A stretch of 64,000 nucleotides of DNA from Micromonospora peucetia (GTDB lineage Bacteria > Actinomycetota > Actinomycetes > Mycobacteriales > Micromonosporaceae). Every line of letters begins with the position of its first letter. The first letter of the stretch is position 1. Positions 50,025 through 58,987 of the stretch are shown here, in pieces. The notes below the pieces were generated by a model, which saw only the letters and a program-made list of their open reading frames with translations, had not been told where the DNA came from and did no database searches. The position numbers and the translations under genes are program-made. The stretch is taken from NCBI RefSeq assembly GCF_900091625.1, contig NZ_FMIC01000002.1, positions 2,728,001 through 2,792,000 of the forward strand, written 5' to 3'.

Positions 50025-51713
50025 TCAGTCGGCGGTCGCCTCGGCCGGCGTACCGGCGGCGGAGCCACCGCCACCACGACGGCGCCGGCGGCGGCGGGGC
50101 TTCGGGGCCTCGCCCTCTGCGTCGGCGGCCGGAGCGTCGGTGGCTTCGGCGGTGACCACCGTGGTCGGCTCGCCCGCGACGGTCTCGCCGGCGCGGCGAC
50201 GCCGACGGCGACGCGGGATGCGGGTGCCCTCCTCGGCGGTGTCGGCCGGCGCGTCCGCCTCCGGCACGTCGGCGGCACTGCTGGCGCGGCGCGGACGGCG
50301 CTCGCCGCGACCGCCGCCCTCGCCCCGACCGCCCTCGCCGCGACCGCGACCCTCGCCGCTGCGGGAGCCCCTGCCCTCGCCCCGGCGGGGCCGGCCGCCG
50401 CCGAGGTCCTCCTCGACCTCTGCCGACAACCCGGCGCGGGTGCGCTCGGCGCTCGGCAGGGTGCCGGTGACCTCGGTGGAGATGTCCAGGTCGGTGTAGA
50501 GGTGCGGAGAGGTGTGGTACGTCTCCTGGGGCTCCGGCATCTCCAGGCCCAGCGTCTTGTCGATGATCCGCCAGCGGGGCATGTCGTCCCAGTCGACGAA
50601 GGTCACCGCGACGCCGGTCGCCCCGGCCCGGCCGGTACGACCGATCCGGTGGGTGTAGGTGTCCTGGTCCTCGGGGCAGTCGTAGTTGATGACGTGGGTG
50701 ACGCCGCTGACGTCGAGCCCGCGCGCCGCCACGTCGGTGGCAACCAGAATGTCGATCTTGCCGGCCCGGAACGCACGCAGCGCCCGCTCCCGCGCGCCCT
50801 GCCCGAGGTCACCGTGCACGGCGGCGACCGCGAAGCCCCGGAAGTCGAGGTCCTCGGCGACCCGGTCGGCGGCCCGCTTGGTGCGGGTGAAGATCATGGT
50901 CAGCCCGCGTCCCTCAGCCTGGAGGATGCGGGCCACGATCTCGACCTTGTTCATCGAGTGGGTGCGGTAGACCAGTTGCTCGGTCTGCGGCGACGGCCCG
51001 GTCTCGGCGGTGTGCCCGGCGTGGATCGTCACCGGGTGGCGCAGGAAGCGCCGGGACAGGGTGACGATCGGGTCCGGCATGGTCGCCGAGAAGAGCATGG
51101 TCTGCCGGTCCTCCGGCAGCATCGCGAGGATCCGCTCGACATCGTCGAGGAAGCCCAGGTCGAGCATCCGGTCGGCCTCGTCGAGGACCAGCGCGTGCAC
51201 CCGGTCCAGGCGCAGGTGCTTCTGCTTGGCCAGGTCCAGCAGCCGGCCGGGCGTGCCGACCAGGATCTCCACGCCCTTGCGCAGCGTGTCGACCTGCGGC
51301 TCGTACGCCACGCCGCCGTAGATGGGCAGCACCCGGACGCCCCGGGTCCGGCCCGCGGCGGCGAGGTCCTTGGCCACCTGGATGCCCAGCTCACGGGTGG
51401 GTACGACGACCAGTGCCTGCGGCACGCCGTCGCTGCCCTCGCCCGGCGCGAAGACCCGCTCCAGCAGCGGTACGCCGAAGCCGAGGGTCTTGCCGGTGCC
51501 GGTGGGCGCCTGGCCGATCAGGTCGGTGCCGCGCATCGCGATCGGGATCGCGTACTCCTGGATGGCGAAGGCGCGGGTGATGCCGGCGTCGGCCAGCGCG
51601 TCGACGGTCTCCTGACGCGCGCCCAGCTCGGCGAAGGTGGGTGCCTCCGGACGCACCGGAGCGGTGGCGGCCAGTTCCTGGCCGTCCAGCAGGTCTTCAG
51701 TCAGCTCGCTCAT
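50025..51713 (-). CDS. DEAD-box RNA helicase (RhlE-like)
   Basis: A 562-aa ATP-dependent RNA helicase. Q-motif region, QAPTGTGKT, PTRELGIQ, VGTPGRLLDL, LVLDEADRMLDLGF, LFSATMPD, TDVAARGLDV and HRIGRTGRAG are in order. The C-terminal 140 residues contain Arg/Gly-rich boxes (GRPRRGEGRGSRSGEGRGRG) and two basic clusters, suited to RNA binding and cold or stress functions. ATG 51713 has no good ribosome site. The gene is divergent from the ferritin-like gene across 315 bases. Confidence 0.93.
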   Translation of the reverse strand: MSELTEDLLDGQELAATAPVRPEAPTFAELGARQETVDALADAGITRAFAIQEYAIPIAMRGTDLIGQAPTGTGKTLGFGVPLLERVFAPGEGSDGVPQALVVVPTRELGIQVAKDLAAAGRTRGVRVLPIYGGVAYEPQVDTLRKGVEILVGTPGRLLDLAKQKHLRLDRVHALVLDEADRMLDLGFLDDVERILAMLPEDRQTMLFSATMPDPIVTLSRRFLRHPVTIHAGHTAETGPSPQTEQLVYRTHSMNKVEIVARILQAEGRGLTMIFTRTKRAADRVAEDLDFRGFAVAAVHGDLGQGARERALRAFRAGKIDILVATDVAARGLDVSGVTHVINYDCPEDQDTYTHRIGRTGRAGATGVAVTFVDWDDMPRWRIIDKTLGLEMPEPQETYHTSPHLYTDLDISTEVTGTLPSAERTRAGLSAEVEEDLGGGRPRRGEGRGSRSGEGRGRGEGGRGEGGGRGERRPRRASSAADVPEADAPADTAEEGTRIPRRRRRRRAGETVAGEPTTVVTAEATDAPAADAEGEAPKPRRRRRRRGGGGSAAGTPAEATAD

Positions 51714-52028
51714 ATGGATTTGGGGGTGCCCTCTCGTGGGTGCGCCCCGTCATGTCCTCAGGGCGCGTTCGGTGTGGCGCGGGCCACACGGTCGGCGGCA
51801 GACTGCCTTGCCGGACCGGGCCGCACGCGCGCCGCGGGCCTCATACTTCGACTGGGCCGGCTGATCGGTTGGACCACCCTGGCTAGGTCGGCGCCCACGG
51901 CAACTGCTCCATGTTACCTGAACCGGTCCAAGGGCGTCCTGATTCCGCGCGCACGCGCCACGCCGGGGGCAGTCCACGTGATCTGAGCCACTTCTGGTCT
52001 GGTTGCCGGCGGGCGGTAGCCTGCGCTC
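51714..52028. other. Divergent intergenic region, helicase / ferritin-like
   Basis: No gene was seen. It holds a leaderless promoter for the plus gene (52017-52022), room for a long helicase 5' leader and a possible relic of the 61-bp palindrome family near 51925. Confidence 0.5.
52017..52022 (+). promoter_or_regulatory. Leaderless -10 box for the ferritin-like gene
   Basis: TAGCCT, six bases, GTG 52029; no Shine-Dalgarno. Confidence 0.5.
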
Positions 52029-52682
52029 GTGTCCGCGCCCGATCTGCCCGACCATGCCGTCGTCGACCTGCTCGGCCTGGTGGCCCTCGGTGAGCTGCTC
52101 GCCTTCGAACGGATGGCCGTCGATGCCCGGCTCGCCCCCGACCTGCGCCGGCGGGCGGCACTGGGCGAGATGGCCGCCGCCGAGATCGGCAACTACCGGC
52201 GGCTGGCCGACCGGCTCGCCGCGCTCGGCGTGCTCCCCGACGACGCCATGGCGCCGTACGTCGGGGCGCTCCAGGCGTACCACGACTCGACCGAGCCGAG
52301 GGACTGGGCGGAGGCGGTGACGAAGGCGTACGTGGGCGACGCCATCGCCGACGACTTCATCCGGGAGATCGCCACCGCGCTGGCCGAACCGGACCGTCAG
52401 CTCGTCCTCGACGTGCTGCACGACTCGTCATACGCGGACTTCGCCGTAGCCGAGATCCGAGCGGCTGTCGAGGCCGATCCACGGGTGGCCGACCGGCTCT
52501 CGATGTGGGCGCGGCGCCTGGTCGGCGAGGCGCTGTCACAGGCCGGCCGGGTGGCGACCGCCGAGCGGGGGGCGTTCACCGCGCTCATCGCACAGGGCGG
52601 GCAGGTGGACGTGCAGGGGCTGTTCCGGCGGCTAACCGAGGCGCACTCCAGGCGGCTGGCCGAGGCCGGGTTGAACAACTGA
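52029..52682 (+). CDS. Ferritin-like-fold protein (MiaE-like)
   Basis: A 217-aa all-helical protein. GELLAFERMAVDARLAP and GEMAAAEIGNYRRLADRL carry Glu/Glu positions typical of ferritin-like di-iron bundles, and AKAY-like TKAYVGDAIADDF plus a later helix continue the bundle. Orthologues sit beside rhlE and DUF3107 genes across actinobacteria. A hydroxylase or iron role is possible but not proven. The GTG start follows a leaderless -10 box. Confidence 0.85.
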   Translation: MSAPDLPDHAVVDLLGLVALGELLAFERMAVDARLAPDLRRRAALGEMAAAEIGNYRRLADRLAALGVLPDDAMAPYVGALQAYHDSTEPRDWAEAVTKAYVGDAIADDFIREIATALAEPDRQLVLDVLHDSSYADFAVAEIRAAVEADPRVADRLSMWARRLVGEALSQAGRVATAERGAFTALIAQGGQVDVQGLFRRLTEAHSRRLAEAGLNN

Positions 52683-52742
52683 GCGGGACCGGCGGTCCGC
52701 GACGGGCGATCGTCGGTCACCCGTCGCGACCGGCCGGACCAC

Positions 52743-52970
52743 TCAGCGGACGGTGAACCCGACCGCCCGCGGCGACGCCTCGGCGATCTCGACGTAGGCG
52801 ACCTTGCCGACCGGCACGATCACCCGCCGGCCCTTCTCGTCGGTCAGGGAGAGGGTGCCCTCGGCCTTGCCGAAGGCGTCGGTCACGATCTGCTCGATCT
52901 CGGCCGGCGACTGCGCGCTCTCCAGGACCAGCTCACGCGGCGCGTACTGCACGCCGATCTTGACCTCCAC
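52743..52970 (-). CDS. DUF3107 protein
   Basis: A 75-aa protein, MEVKIGVQYAPRELVLESAQ then KGRRVIVPVGKVAYVEIAEA, the complete DUF3107 domain found in nearly all actinobacteria. Function is unknown. GTG 52970 has GAGGAGG upstream. It is next to a TetR gene as in mycobacteria. Confidence 0.93.
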   Translation of the reverse strand: MEVKIGVQYAPRELVLESAQSPAEIEQIVTDAFGKAEGTLSLTDEKGRRVIVPVGKVAYVEIAEASPRAVGFTVR

Positions 52971-53035
52971 TGTGCCTCCTCATTCGGGCGAAAGAGCCGC
53001 CGATGGGAAGGCTATCCGATCCCGGGGCCGGATGT

Positions 53036-53674
53036 TCAGACTGACTCACCTTGCAGCGGGAAGCTGGCGATGCCCCGCCAGGAGAGCGCGGCGACCAGTG
53101 CCTCCGCCTCGGCCTTGGGCAACTGCCGGCCGCGGGCCAGCCAGAACTGCGCGGCGGTCTCGGCCGCGCCGACCAGGCCGGAGGCGAGCAGCTCCGCGTG
53201 CGCCCGGCTGATCCCGGTGTCGGAGATGATGGTGTCGGTGATCGCCGCGATGCAGCCCTGCTCCACCCGCTCGACGCGCTGCCGCACCGCGGGGTCGTTG
53301 CGCAGGTCCGACTCGAAGACGAGGCGGAAGGCCTCGCTCTCATGGTCGACGAAGTCGAAGTACGCACGTACCGACGCCCCGACCCGGTCCTTGTTGTCGT
53401 TGGTGCCGCGCATGGCGTCGTCCACCTTCGCGAGGATCGCGTCACAGTGCGTGTCCAGCAGGGCGAGGTAGAGCTCCATCTTGCCGGGGAAGTGCTGGTA
53501 GAGCACCGGCTTGGAGACCCCGGCCCGCTCGGCGATGTCGTCCATCGCAGCCGCGTGGTAGCCCTGGGCGACGAACACCTCCTGGGCCGCGGCGAGCAGT
53601 TGCTTGCGGCGCGCGGAACGGGGCAGGCGGGTAGGCCGGCCGGCGGTCTGGGCACCGTTCCCCACAGCGGTCAT
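53036..53674 (-). CDS. TetR/AcrR-family regulator
   Basis: A 212-aa regulator. The HTH spans about 22-66: RRKQLLAAAQEVFVAQGYHA then MDDIAERAGVSKPVLYQHFP; the C-terminal helical ligand-binding domain follows. The neighbourhood matches the conserved DUF3107-TetR pair of actinobacteria. ATG 53674 has GGAGG seven bases upstream. A perfect palindrome CTCGTACGAG (53690-53699) in the leader may be its own operator. Confidence 0.9.
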   Translation of the reverse strand: MTAVGNGAQTAGRPTRLPRSARRKQLLAAAQEVFVAQGYHAAAMDDIAERAGVSKPVLYQHFPGKMELYLALLDTHCDAILAKVDDAMRGTNDNKDRVGASVRAYFDFVDHESEAFRLVFESDLRNDPAVRQRVERVEQGCIAAITDTIISDTGISRAHAELLASGLVGAAETAAQFWLARGRQLPKAEAEALVAALSWRGIASFPLQGESV

Positions 53675-53689
53675 GGGAACCTCCGAGTT

Positions 53690-53699
53690 CTCGTACGAG
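53690..53699. promoter_or_regulatory. Palindrome upstream of the TetR gene
   Basis: CTCGTACGAG is a perfect 10-bp palindrome 16 bases upstream of the TetR start, between that gene and the divergent disordered-protein gene. Autoregulation is inferred. Confidence 0.35.
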
Positions 53700-53819
53700 C
53701 CGGCATATCACCCGAACCGGTCGGGGTCCGGGGACCCGTCGCGGAATTGGCCCGCCGCTGTAACTTATCGCCACTGTCACCACACGGTAGCCTCAGCGGG
53801 GGCGACCAAGGAGCGCGCG

Positions 53820-56800
53820 GTGAGTGAAACAGGGCAACCCGGTGCCGCCACCCCGGGAGAGCACGGTGACGGGACGGGTCCGCAGGACGACCTGGCCCGT
53901 TCCGGCAGCGGGTGGGCGCCCCCGGCGGCCGGTTGGGCCCGGGGCGGGGAGATTTCCGGCCCCCACGAATCGGCCGCGCCATGGGGTCCGCCCGATCCGA
54001 CTCCCGGCTGGGCCGCCTCGTCGCCGCGACACGGTGACCTGCCGCCGCCGCTGCCCGGCCTGCCGGCCGGGGCCGAGCCGCCGGCCCGGGCCAACGGCCA
54101 CCGCGTCAACGGCGTGGACCATCCCGCCGACGACGCGCCGGTCAACCGCCAGGCGCCGGTGAGCGCCCCGCCCGGCATCCTCGGCGAGCAGCGCCGCGAC
54201 CCGGGCAACGACCGGCTGGTGGTGCCCGCGCAGCGCCCGGCACCGCCGGTCGAGCAGCCGCCCGGGCCGCAGCACGGGTTCGCCGACCCCGAGTCCGGTC
54301 CGGTCCGGCGTTCCTCCGACGACCCGTCGACCGGCCGGACCCGCTGGTCCGACCCCGGCCTGCCGACGTCGGCGCCCCCGGCCGTCCAGGTCCCGCCCGT
54401 GGGCATGGCAGCCAGCGGCTTCGAGGTGCCGCCCGGCTTCCGCGCGCCGACGGTGGACCGCGCCGCCGCTCAGGAGACCCCGTCAGCCGCTGGCCCGGCG
54501 CGCGGCTGGGGCGAGCACTTCCCGCCGGAGCCGCCGGCCAACGAACCGCGCCCGTTCCCGCCGGCCACCGATCGGCCGGCCGACGCCGCGCCCGCCACCG
54601 GAGACCACGCGACCAGCGGCGACCGGGTCGCCGGCGTCGACCGCACGCCGGGTGCGGATCGCGCCTTCCGGGACGACCGCGGCCCCGATCCGGTCGCCGC
54701 CGGCACGGATGGCGCAGCCCGGGAGTTCGGCCAGGACCCCACGTCCGGCGGGTTCGGCCAGGACCGTGCGTCGAGGGCCGCCGGATACGAACAGGCCGCG
54801 CGTGGCTTCGGCCCGGGCCCGGGTGGGGGCCGTTCGCCGGACGCCGATCCCGTCGCCGGTGCGGTGCACGCTCCGGGCGTCGACCGGGAACCGTTGCCCG
54901 ACCCGGAACAGGGCGGGCCCCGGCAGCCGGCCGCAGATCGGCCGCCGACGACCGAACCGGACTGGACCGGCCCGAACTGGAACCGCCCGAGCTGGGGTGC
55001 CGCGTGGGCGCCGCCCTGGTCCCGCGAGGAGCACGAGTCGGCGGGCCGCCTGCCCCGGGAGGAGTCAACCCCGTCGGGTCGCCGCGCCTGGGAGGAACCC
55101 GAGCCGCCGGGCCGCCGCACCCGCGAGGAACCCGAGCCCGTCGCTCGCCGGGCCCGTGAGGAACAGCCGCCGGCCTGGGCCGGCGAGCCGCACCGGCTGT
55201 ACGAGCCGCGCGCGGAGTCTCCCCGGTCCTACGACCCGCCCCACGAGTCCGGCCGCCCCTACGACGTCGCCCAGACCGCGTCGGTGCCCCGACCGGCGTA
55301 CGAGCGGCCGTCCGCCCCCGCCGACCGGACGACGGGGCCCGAGGCCGGACCGCCGGCCCCGGCCGAGCGGCCGGCCTGGGCGGCGGGCGGGCCGGTCACC
55401 GCGCCGGCGAGTGCACCCCCCCTCGCGTACGCCCCGGAGGCCGCCGTTGCTGCGGCGCCCCGCGCCGAGGAAACCCCGGACCGGGTCACCCGGCCGTTCC
55501 GGCTCCGTCCGGAGACCGCGGAGACGGCCCCGGGGCCTCCGGACGGCCCGCAGGCCGCCGCTGGTCCCGCTGCCGAGGCCGCCACCAGCGGATTCGGGCG
55601 GCGTGACCACACCCCGTCCGCGCCCGCCCCGACGAGCGCACCTCCCTATGCGGCCCGCCGCTCCGCCCCCGAGCCGGAGCGGATGGCCCAGCCGGCCGCC
55701 GCCGACCGGGCACCGGATCCCGCGTCGGCGGTGTTGCCGCAACGCGTCCCCTCCGAGCCGGACGTGCCCGTCGTGCCGGAGCCGCCAGCCGTGGAGCCAC
55801 CCGCCGAAACCCCCGAGCTCGCCCGCATCGCCACCCACCTGCGCCGCGAGGACGAGTCCGCCCCGCCGCGGGAGCGTCCGGAGGGTTTCGACGTCAACGC
55901 CATCCTCGACGCCGTCCGTGGCGTGGCCGGCGTTCGCGACGCGGCGCTGCGCCGTACCCCGGCCGGCGCACACAGCCTGCGCCTCGACCTCGCCGACGGG
56001 GCCGACCCGGCCGAGGTGAGCCGGCAGGTCGCCCGCCTGCTCCAGGACCGGATGGGGCTGGCCGCAGCCCCGCAGAACGTGCCCGGCATGCCGGCCGCGC
56101 CCGCGCCGCCGGTGCGCCGCCGGTCGGCGGAGCCGCGCGGCACCGACAGCCGGGGCCCGGCGGCACGCCCCACCGAGCCGTCTCCCGCCGAGCCCCGGAC
56201 ACCCGGCAGCAGGGTGGCCGGCAGCCCGTCGGAGGCCTCGCCGCCCCGTCCCGAGGCGGCGCCCGAGACCCCGCGCCGACGCCGGCAGCCCGCCGTCCCG
56301 CACCGGGGCCGGGCCACGGTGGAGGAGCCGGGCTCGGTCTCCGCCGCACCGACCGGGACTCCCGCCGGTGCCCCGGCGGCGAGCGTCGGCACGTCCTACT
56401 CCGGCGGGCAGGTGACGACGACGGAGACCGCGCCGTCCCGGCCGCTGGACACCGGCGGCGCGACGGGCCCCCGGGTGGTGATCGACCACGTCCAGGTGAG
56501 CACCTTCGGGCTCGATGCCACCGTGGAGGTACGCCTGCTCGCCGGCGGGGAGAGCGCCGCCGGCTACTCGACCGGGCCTGCCGTCGACGGGTACGTGCTG
56601 CGGCTCTGCGCGGTGGCCGCCGCGGCGGCGGTCGACGAGCTGCTGCGCGGGGGCGAGACCGGCCCCGACGCCGGCCCCGACCGTGGGCGCTGCTTCGTTG
56701 AGCACGCCGCTGTGGTGCCCTTCGGCAACTGCGACGTGGCCACGGTCGTGGTGCTGCTGGTCTGCGACGGCTGGGTGGAGCAGCTCGTCGGCTCCGCACT

Positions 56801-56882
56801 GGTCGCCGGTGACCCACGGCAGGCGGTCGTCCGGGCCACCCTGGCCGCGGTCAACCGCCGGCTCGAGGCGCTGCTGGCCTGA
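53820..56882 (+). CDS. Large Pro-rich disordered protein with conserved C-terminal domain
   Basis: A 1020-aa protein. Residues 1-680 are low-complexity Pro/Arg/Glu-rich sequence with loose repeats (REEPEPxGRRTREEPEP). A small folded segment lies at about 690-760 (FDVNAILDAVRGVAGVRDAA, SLRLDLADGADPAEVSRQVA), and the last 140 residues form an alpha/beta domain (VVIDHVQVSTFGLDATVEVR; CFVEHAAVVPFGNCDVATV). No signal peptide or membrane helix is visible. GTG 53820 has AAGGAG six bases upstream. Function is unknown; the two folded segments resemble repeats of one regulatory-type domain. Confidence 0.75.
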   Translation: MSETGQPGAATPGEHGDGTGPQDDLARSGSGWAPPAAGWARGGEISGPHESAAPWGPPDPTPGWAASSPRHGDLPPPLPGLPAGAEPPARANGHRVNGVDHPADDAPVNRQAPVSAPPGILGEQRRDPGNDRLVVPAQRPAPPVEQPPGPQHGFADPESGPVRRSSDDPSTGRTRWSDPGLPTSAPPAVQVPPVGMAASGFEVPPGFRAPTVDRAAAQETPSAAGPARGWGEHFPPEPPANEPRPFPPATDRPADAAPATGDHATSGDRVAGVDRTPGADRAFRDDRGPDPVAAGTDGAAREFGQDPTSGGFGQDRASRAAGYEQAARGFGPGPGGGRSPDADPVAGAVHAPGVDREPLPDPEQGGPRQPAADRPPTTEPDWTGPNWNRPSWGAAWAPPWSREEHESAGRLPREESTPSGRRAWEEPEPPGRRTREEPEPVARRAREEQPPAWAGEPHRLYEPRAESPRSYDPPHESGRPYDVAQTASVPRPAYERPSAPADRTTGPEAGPPAPAERPAWAAGGPVTAPASAPPLAYAPEAAVAAAPRAEETPDRVTRPFRLRPETAETAPGPPDGPQAAAGPAAEAATSGFGRRDHTPSAPAPTSAPPYAARRSAPEPERMAQPAAADRAPDPASAVLPQRVPSEPDVPVVPEPPAVEPPAETPELARIATHLRREDESAPPRERPEGFDVNAILDAVRGVAGVRDAALRRTPAGAHSLRLDLADGADPAEVSRQVARLLQDRMGLAAAPQNVPGMPAAPAPPVRRRSAEPRGTDSRGPAARPTEPSPAEPRTPGSRVAGSPSEASPPRPEAAPETPRRRRQPAVPHRGRATVEEPGSVSAAPTGTPAGAPAASVGTSYSGGQVTTTETAPSRPLDTGGATGPRVVIDHVQVSTFGLDATVEVRLLAGGESAAGYSTGPAVDGYVLRLCAVAAAAAVDELLRGGETGPDAGPDRGRCFVEHAAVVPFGNCDVATVVVLLVCDGWVEQLVGSALVAGDPRQAVVRATLAAVNRRLEALLA

Positions 56883-56952
56883 GCGCCTCCGTGGTACGCG
56901 GGGAGGGGGGCGACGCGCTGTAGGTCGGCCCGGGCCCGGGCAGACTGGAGTC

Positions 56953-57927
56953 ATGAAGCGCGCCACCCTTCGGCCGGACCACCTCCTTCCCGAGCACTCC
57001 GTCCCGCCGCCCTGGCCGGGACGGGAGGTACGCCTTGAAGGCACGGTGACGTACGTCCGGGACACGCCGGCCACCGCGCCCGGCGCCGAGCCGGCGCTCT
57101 ACGTGCACGGACTCGGCGGTTCGTCGCAGAACTGGACCGACCTGGCGTACCTGCTCGCCGACCACCTCGACGGGCAGGCCATCGACCTGCCCGGGTTCGG
57201 CCGCAGTGAGCCGGGTCGGCGGTACACGGTGCCGGCCTTCGCCGACCGGGTGATCCGCTGGATCGAGCACTCCGGTCGGGGGCCGGTGCACCTGTTCGGC
57301 AACTCGCTGGGCGGGGCGATCTCGGTGCACGTGGCGGGGGTGCGGCCGGACCTGGTCCGGAGCCTGACCCTGATCTCGCCGGCGTTGCCGTTCCTGGATT
57401 TCCGGCGTTCGTTGCAGGGTCGGATGCTGCCGCTGCTGGCGATCCCCCGGGGCGAGCGACTGGCCGCCTGGCGGCTGGCCCAGGTCGCGCCCGAGGTGAT
57501 GGCCCAGCAGGTGATGGAGGCGAGCGTCGCCGACCTCAGCCGGATCTGTGACCAGCGCCGGGAGGAGGCGCTGGAGGAGATCCGGGCGCGGCACGAGGCC
57601 ACGCATCACGCCGCCGCGTACGTCCGGACGTTCCGGGGGCTGGTCTCCAGCTTCCTGCGGTCGTACCTGCCGGGGTCGGGGTCGCTGTGGCGGCTGGCCG
57701 GGACGGTCGGGGCGCCCACCCTGGTCGTCGGCGGACGGGCCGACCGGCTGGTCGACGTGCGGGTGGCGCCGCAGACGGCCCGCGTCGTCCCGGACAGCCG
57801 GCTGCTGATGCTCGACGGAGTCGGCCACGTGGCGCAACTGGAGGTGCCGCGCCTGGTGGCCCGGGCGGTGCTGGGTCTGCTCGCCGAAACGGGGGACGCC
57901 GTCAAGCGGTCCGACATGGCAGGCTGA
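56953..57927 (+). CDS. Alpha/beta hydrolase
   Basis: A 324-aa enzyme. ALYVHGLGGSSQNWTDLAY (oxyanion HG), LFGNSLGGAISVHVAG (nucleophile Ser), GGRADRLVD (acid Asp) and GVGHVAQLEVP (His) give the complete triad. The substrate is unknown. CAGACT six bases before ATG 56953 may be a leaderless -10. The stop lies five bases before the next start. Confidence 0.87.
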   Translation: MKRATLRPDHLLPEHSVPPPWPGREVRLEGTVTYVRDTPATAPGAEPALYVHGLGGSSQNWTDLAYLLADHLDGQAIDLPGFGRSEPGRRYTVPAFADRVIRWIEHSGRGPVHLFGNSLGGAISVHVAGVRPDLVRSLTLISPALPFLDFRRSLQGRMLPLLAIPRGERLAAWRLAQVAPEVMAQQVMEASVADLSRICDQRREEALEEIRARHEATHHAAAYVRTFRGLVSSFLRSYLPGSGSLWRLAGTVGAPTLVVGGRADRLVDVRVAPQTARVVPDSRLLMLDGVGHVAQLEVPRLVARAVLGLLAETGDAVKRSDMAG

Positions 57928-57932
57928 CCGGG

Positions 57933-58886
57933 ATGTCCGCTGCCCGTCGCCCCGCCCCCGCCCGCCACGTCCCGGCCCCCGCCGAGGGCCGTCGTCGGGT
58001 CTCGGCGCGATCACCGGTACCGGCTGCCGGCCCGGACCTGACCCGCCCGCGGCACCGCCGTCCGGAGCGCCGACGGCTTCTCGTGAAACTGCTCGCGCTC
58101 GTGCTCACGCTCGCCGTGGCGGTGGTGGTGATCGCCAACCGGCGGGGCGCCGACGTCGAGGCGGAGACGCTCGCCGCCCAGGAGTTGGCCCCCGCGCCGG
58201 TGCTGGCGCCGCCGGCGGCCTCGCCGCTGCCGTCGTCGCCCGCCAGTACGGCCCCGTCCGCCACGACGCTCCCGCAGGCCGTGCTCCGGCTGCCCGGGCC
58301 GGTGCCGTCGGCGGGCCGGGGCAGCTTCGGCTACGACGACCGGGCGGGCCCGGTGCTGGGTGACGCCGGCACGCTGCGCCGCTACCGGGTCGCTGTGGAG
58401 TCGGGCGCCGACGAGGACGCGGGCGAGTTCGGCGCTGCCGTCGAGCTGGCGCTCACCGGGCCGGGGAGCTGGGTCGACGGCGGGCTGCGGTTGCAGCAGG
58501 TACGCGCCGCCTCCCGGCACGACTTCACGGTCTACCTGGCCACGGCGAGGACGGCGGGGCAGATGTGCGCCGCCGGAGGGGTGAACATCCGGGTGGGCGG
58601 GCAGCCGTACACGTCGTGCCGGGCACCGGGCAAGGTGATCATCAATCTGGACCGCTGGCGGCTCTCGGTGCCGCACTTCGTCAGCGCGAAGGTGCCGCTC
58701 TCGGTCTACCGGACGTACGTGGTGAACCACGAGGTCGGGCACCAGTTGGGGCATCGGCACGAGCGCTGCCCCGGCAAGGGGCGGGTGGCGCCGGTGATGA
58801 TGCAGCAGACGCTCTTCCTCGACGGCTGCGTGGCCAACCCCTGGCCGTACCGCGACGGCCGCCGGTACGCGGGCCCACGGCTCTGA
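57933..58886 (+). CDS. DUF3152 membrane-anchored zinc-protease-like protein, paralogue 1
   Basis: A 317-aa protein. The basic N terminus and a membrane helix (LLVKLLALVLTLAVAVVVIA, about 50-69) anchor an extracytoplasmic domain. The active-site-like motif VNHEVGHQLGHRHERC contains HExxHxxGxxH, the zinc-binding pattern of metzincin proteases, with conserved cysteines (SCRAPG, RCPGKG). DUF3152 proteins occur beside moeZ in many actinobacteria; the substrate is unknown. Confidence 0.85.
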   Translation: MSAARRPAPARHVPAPAEGRRRVSARSPVPAAGPDLTRPRHRRPERRRLLVKLLALVLTLAVAVVVIANRRGADVEAETLAAQELAPAPVLAPPAASPLPSSPASTAPSATTLPQAVLRLPGPVPSAGRGSFGYDDRAGPVLGDAGTLRRYRVAVESGADEDAGEFGAAVELALTGPGSWVDGGLRLQQVRAASRHDFTVYLATARTAGQMCAAGGVNIRVGGQPYTSCRAPGKVIINLDRWRLSVPHFVSAKVPLSVYRTYVVNHEVGHQLGHRHERCPGKGRVAPVMMQQTLFLDGCVANPWPYRDGRRYAGPRL

Positions 58887-58987
58887 CCGTCGGAGTCGGC
58901 CGTTCGACGCGACACGGGGAACCACCTGACGTGAGCTTGAATCGCGTAAAAGCGCCATATGCCCGATTGGCGTGAGATGCTCGTTTC

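Noticed and set aside
51697..51753. 18-codon upstream ORF before the RhlE-like helicase
   Set aside because: It overlaps the helicase start, but the only ribosome-site-like sequence is one base from its ATG, too close to be used.
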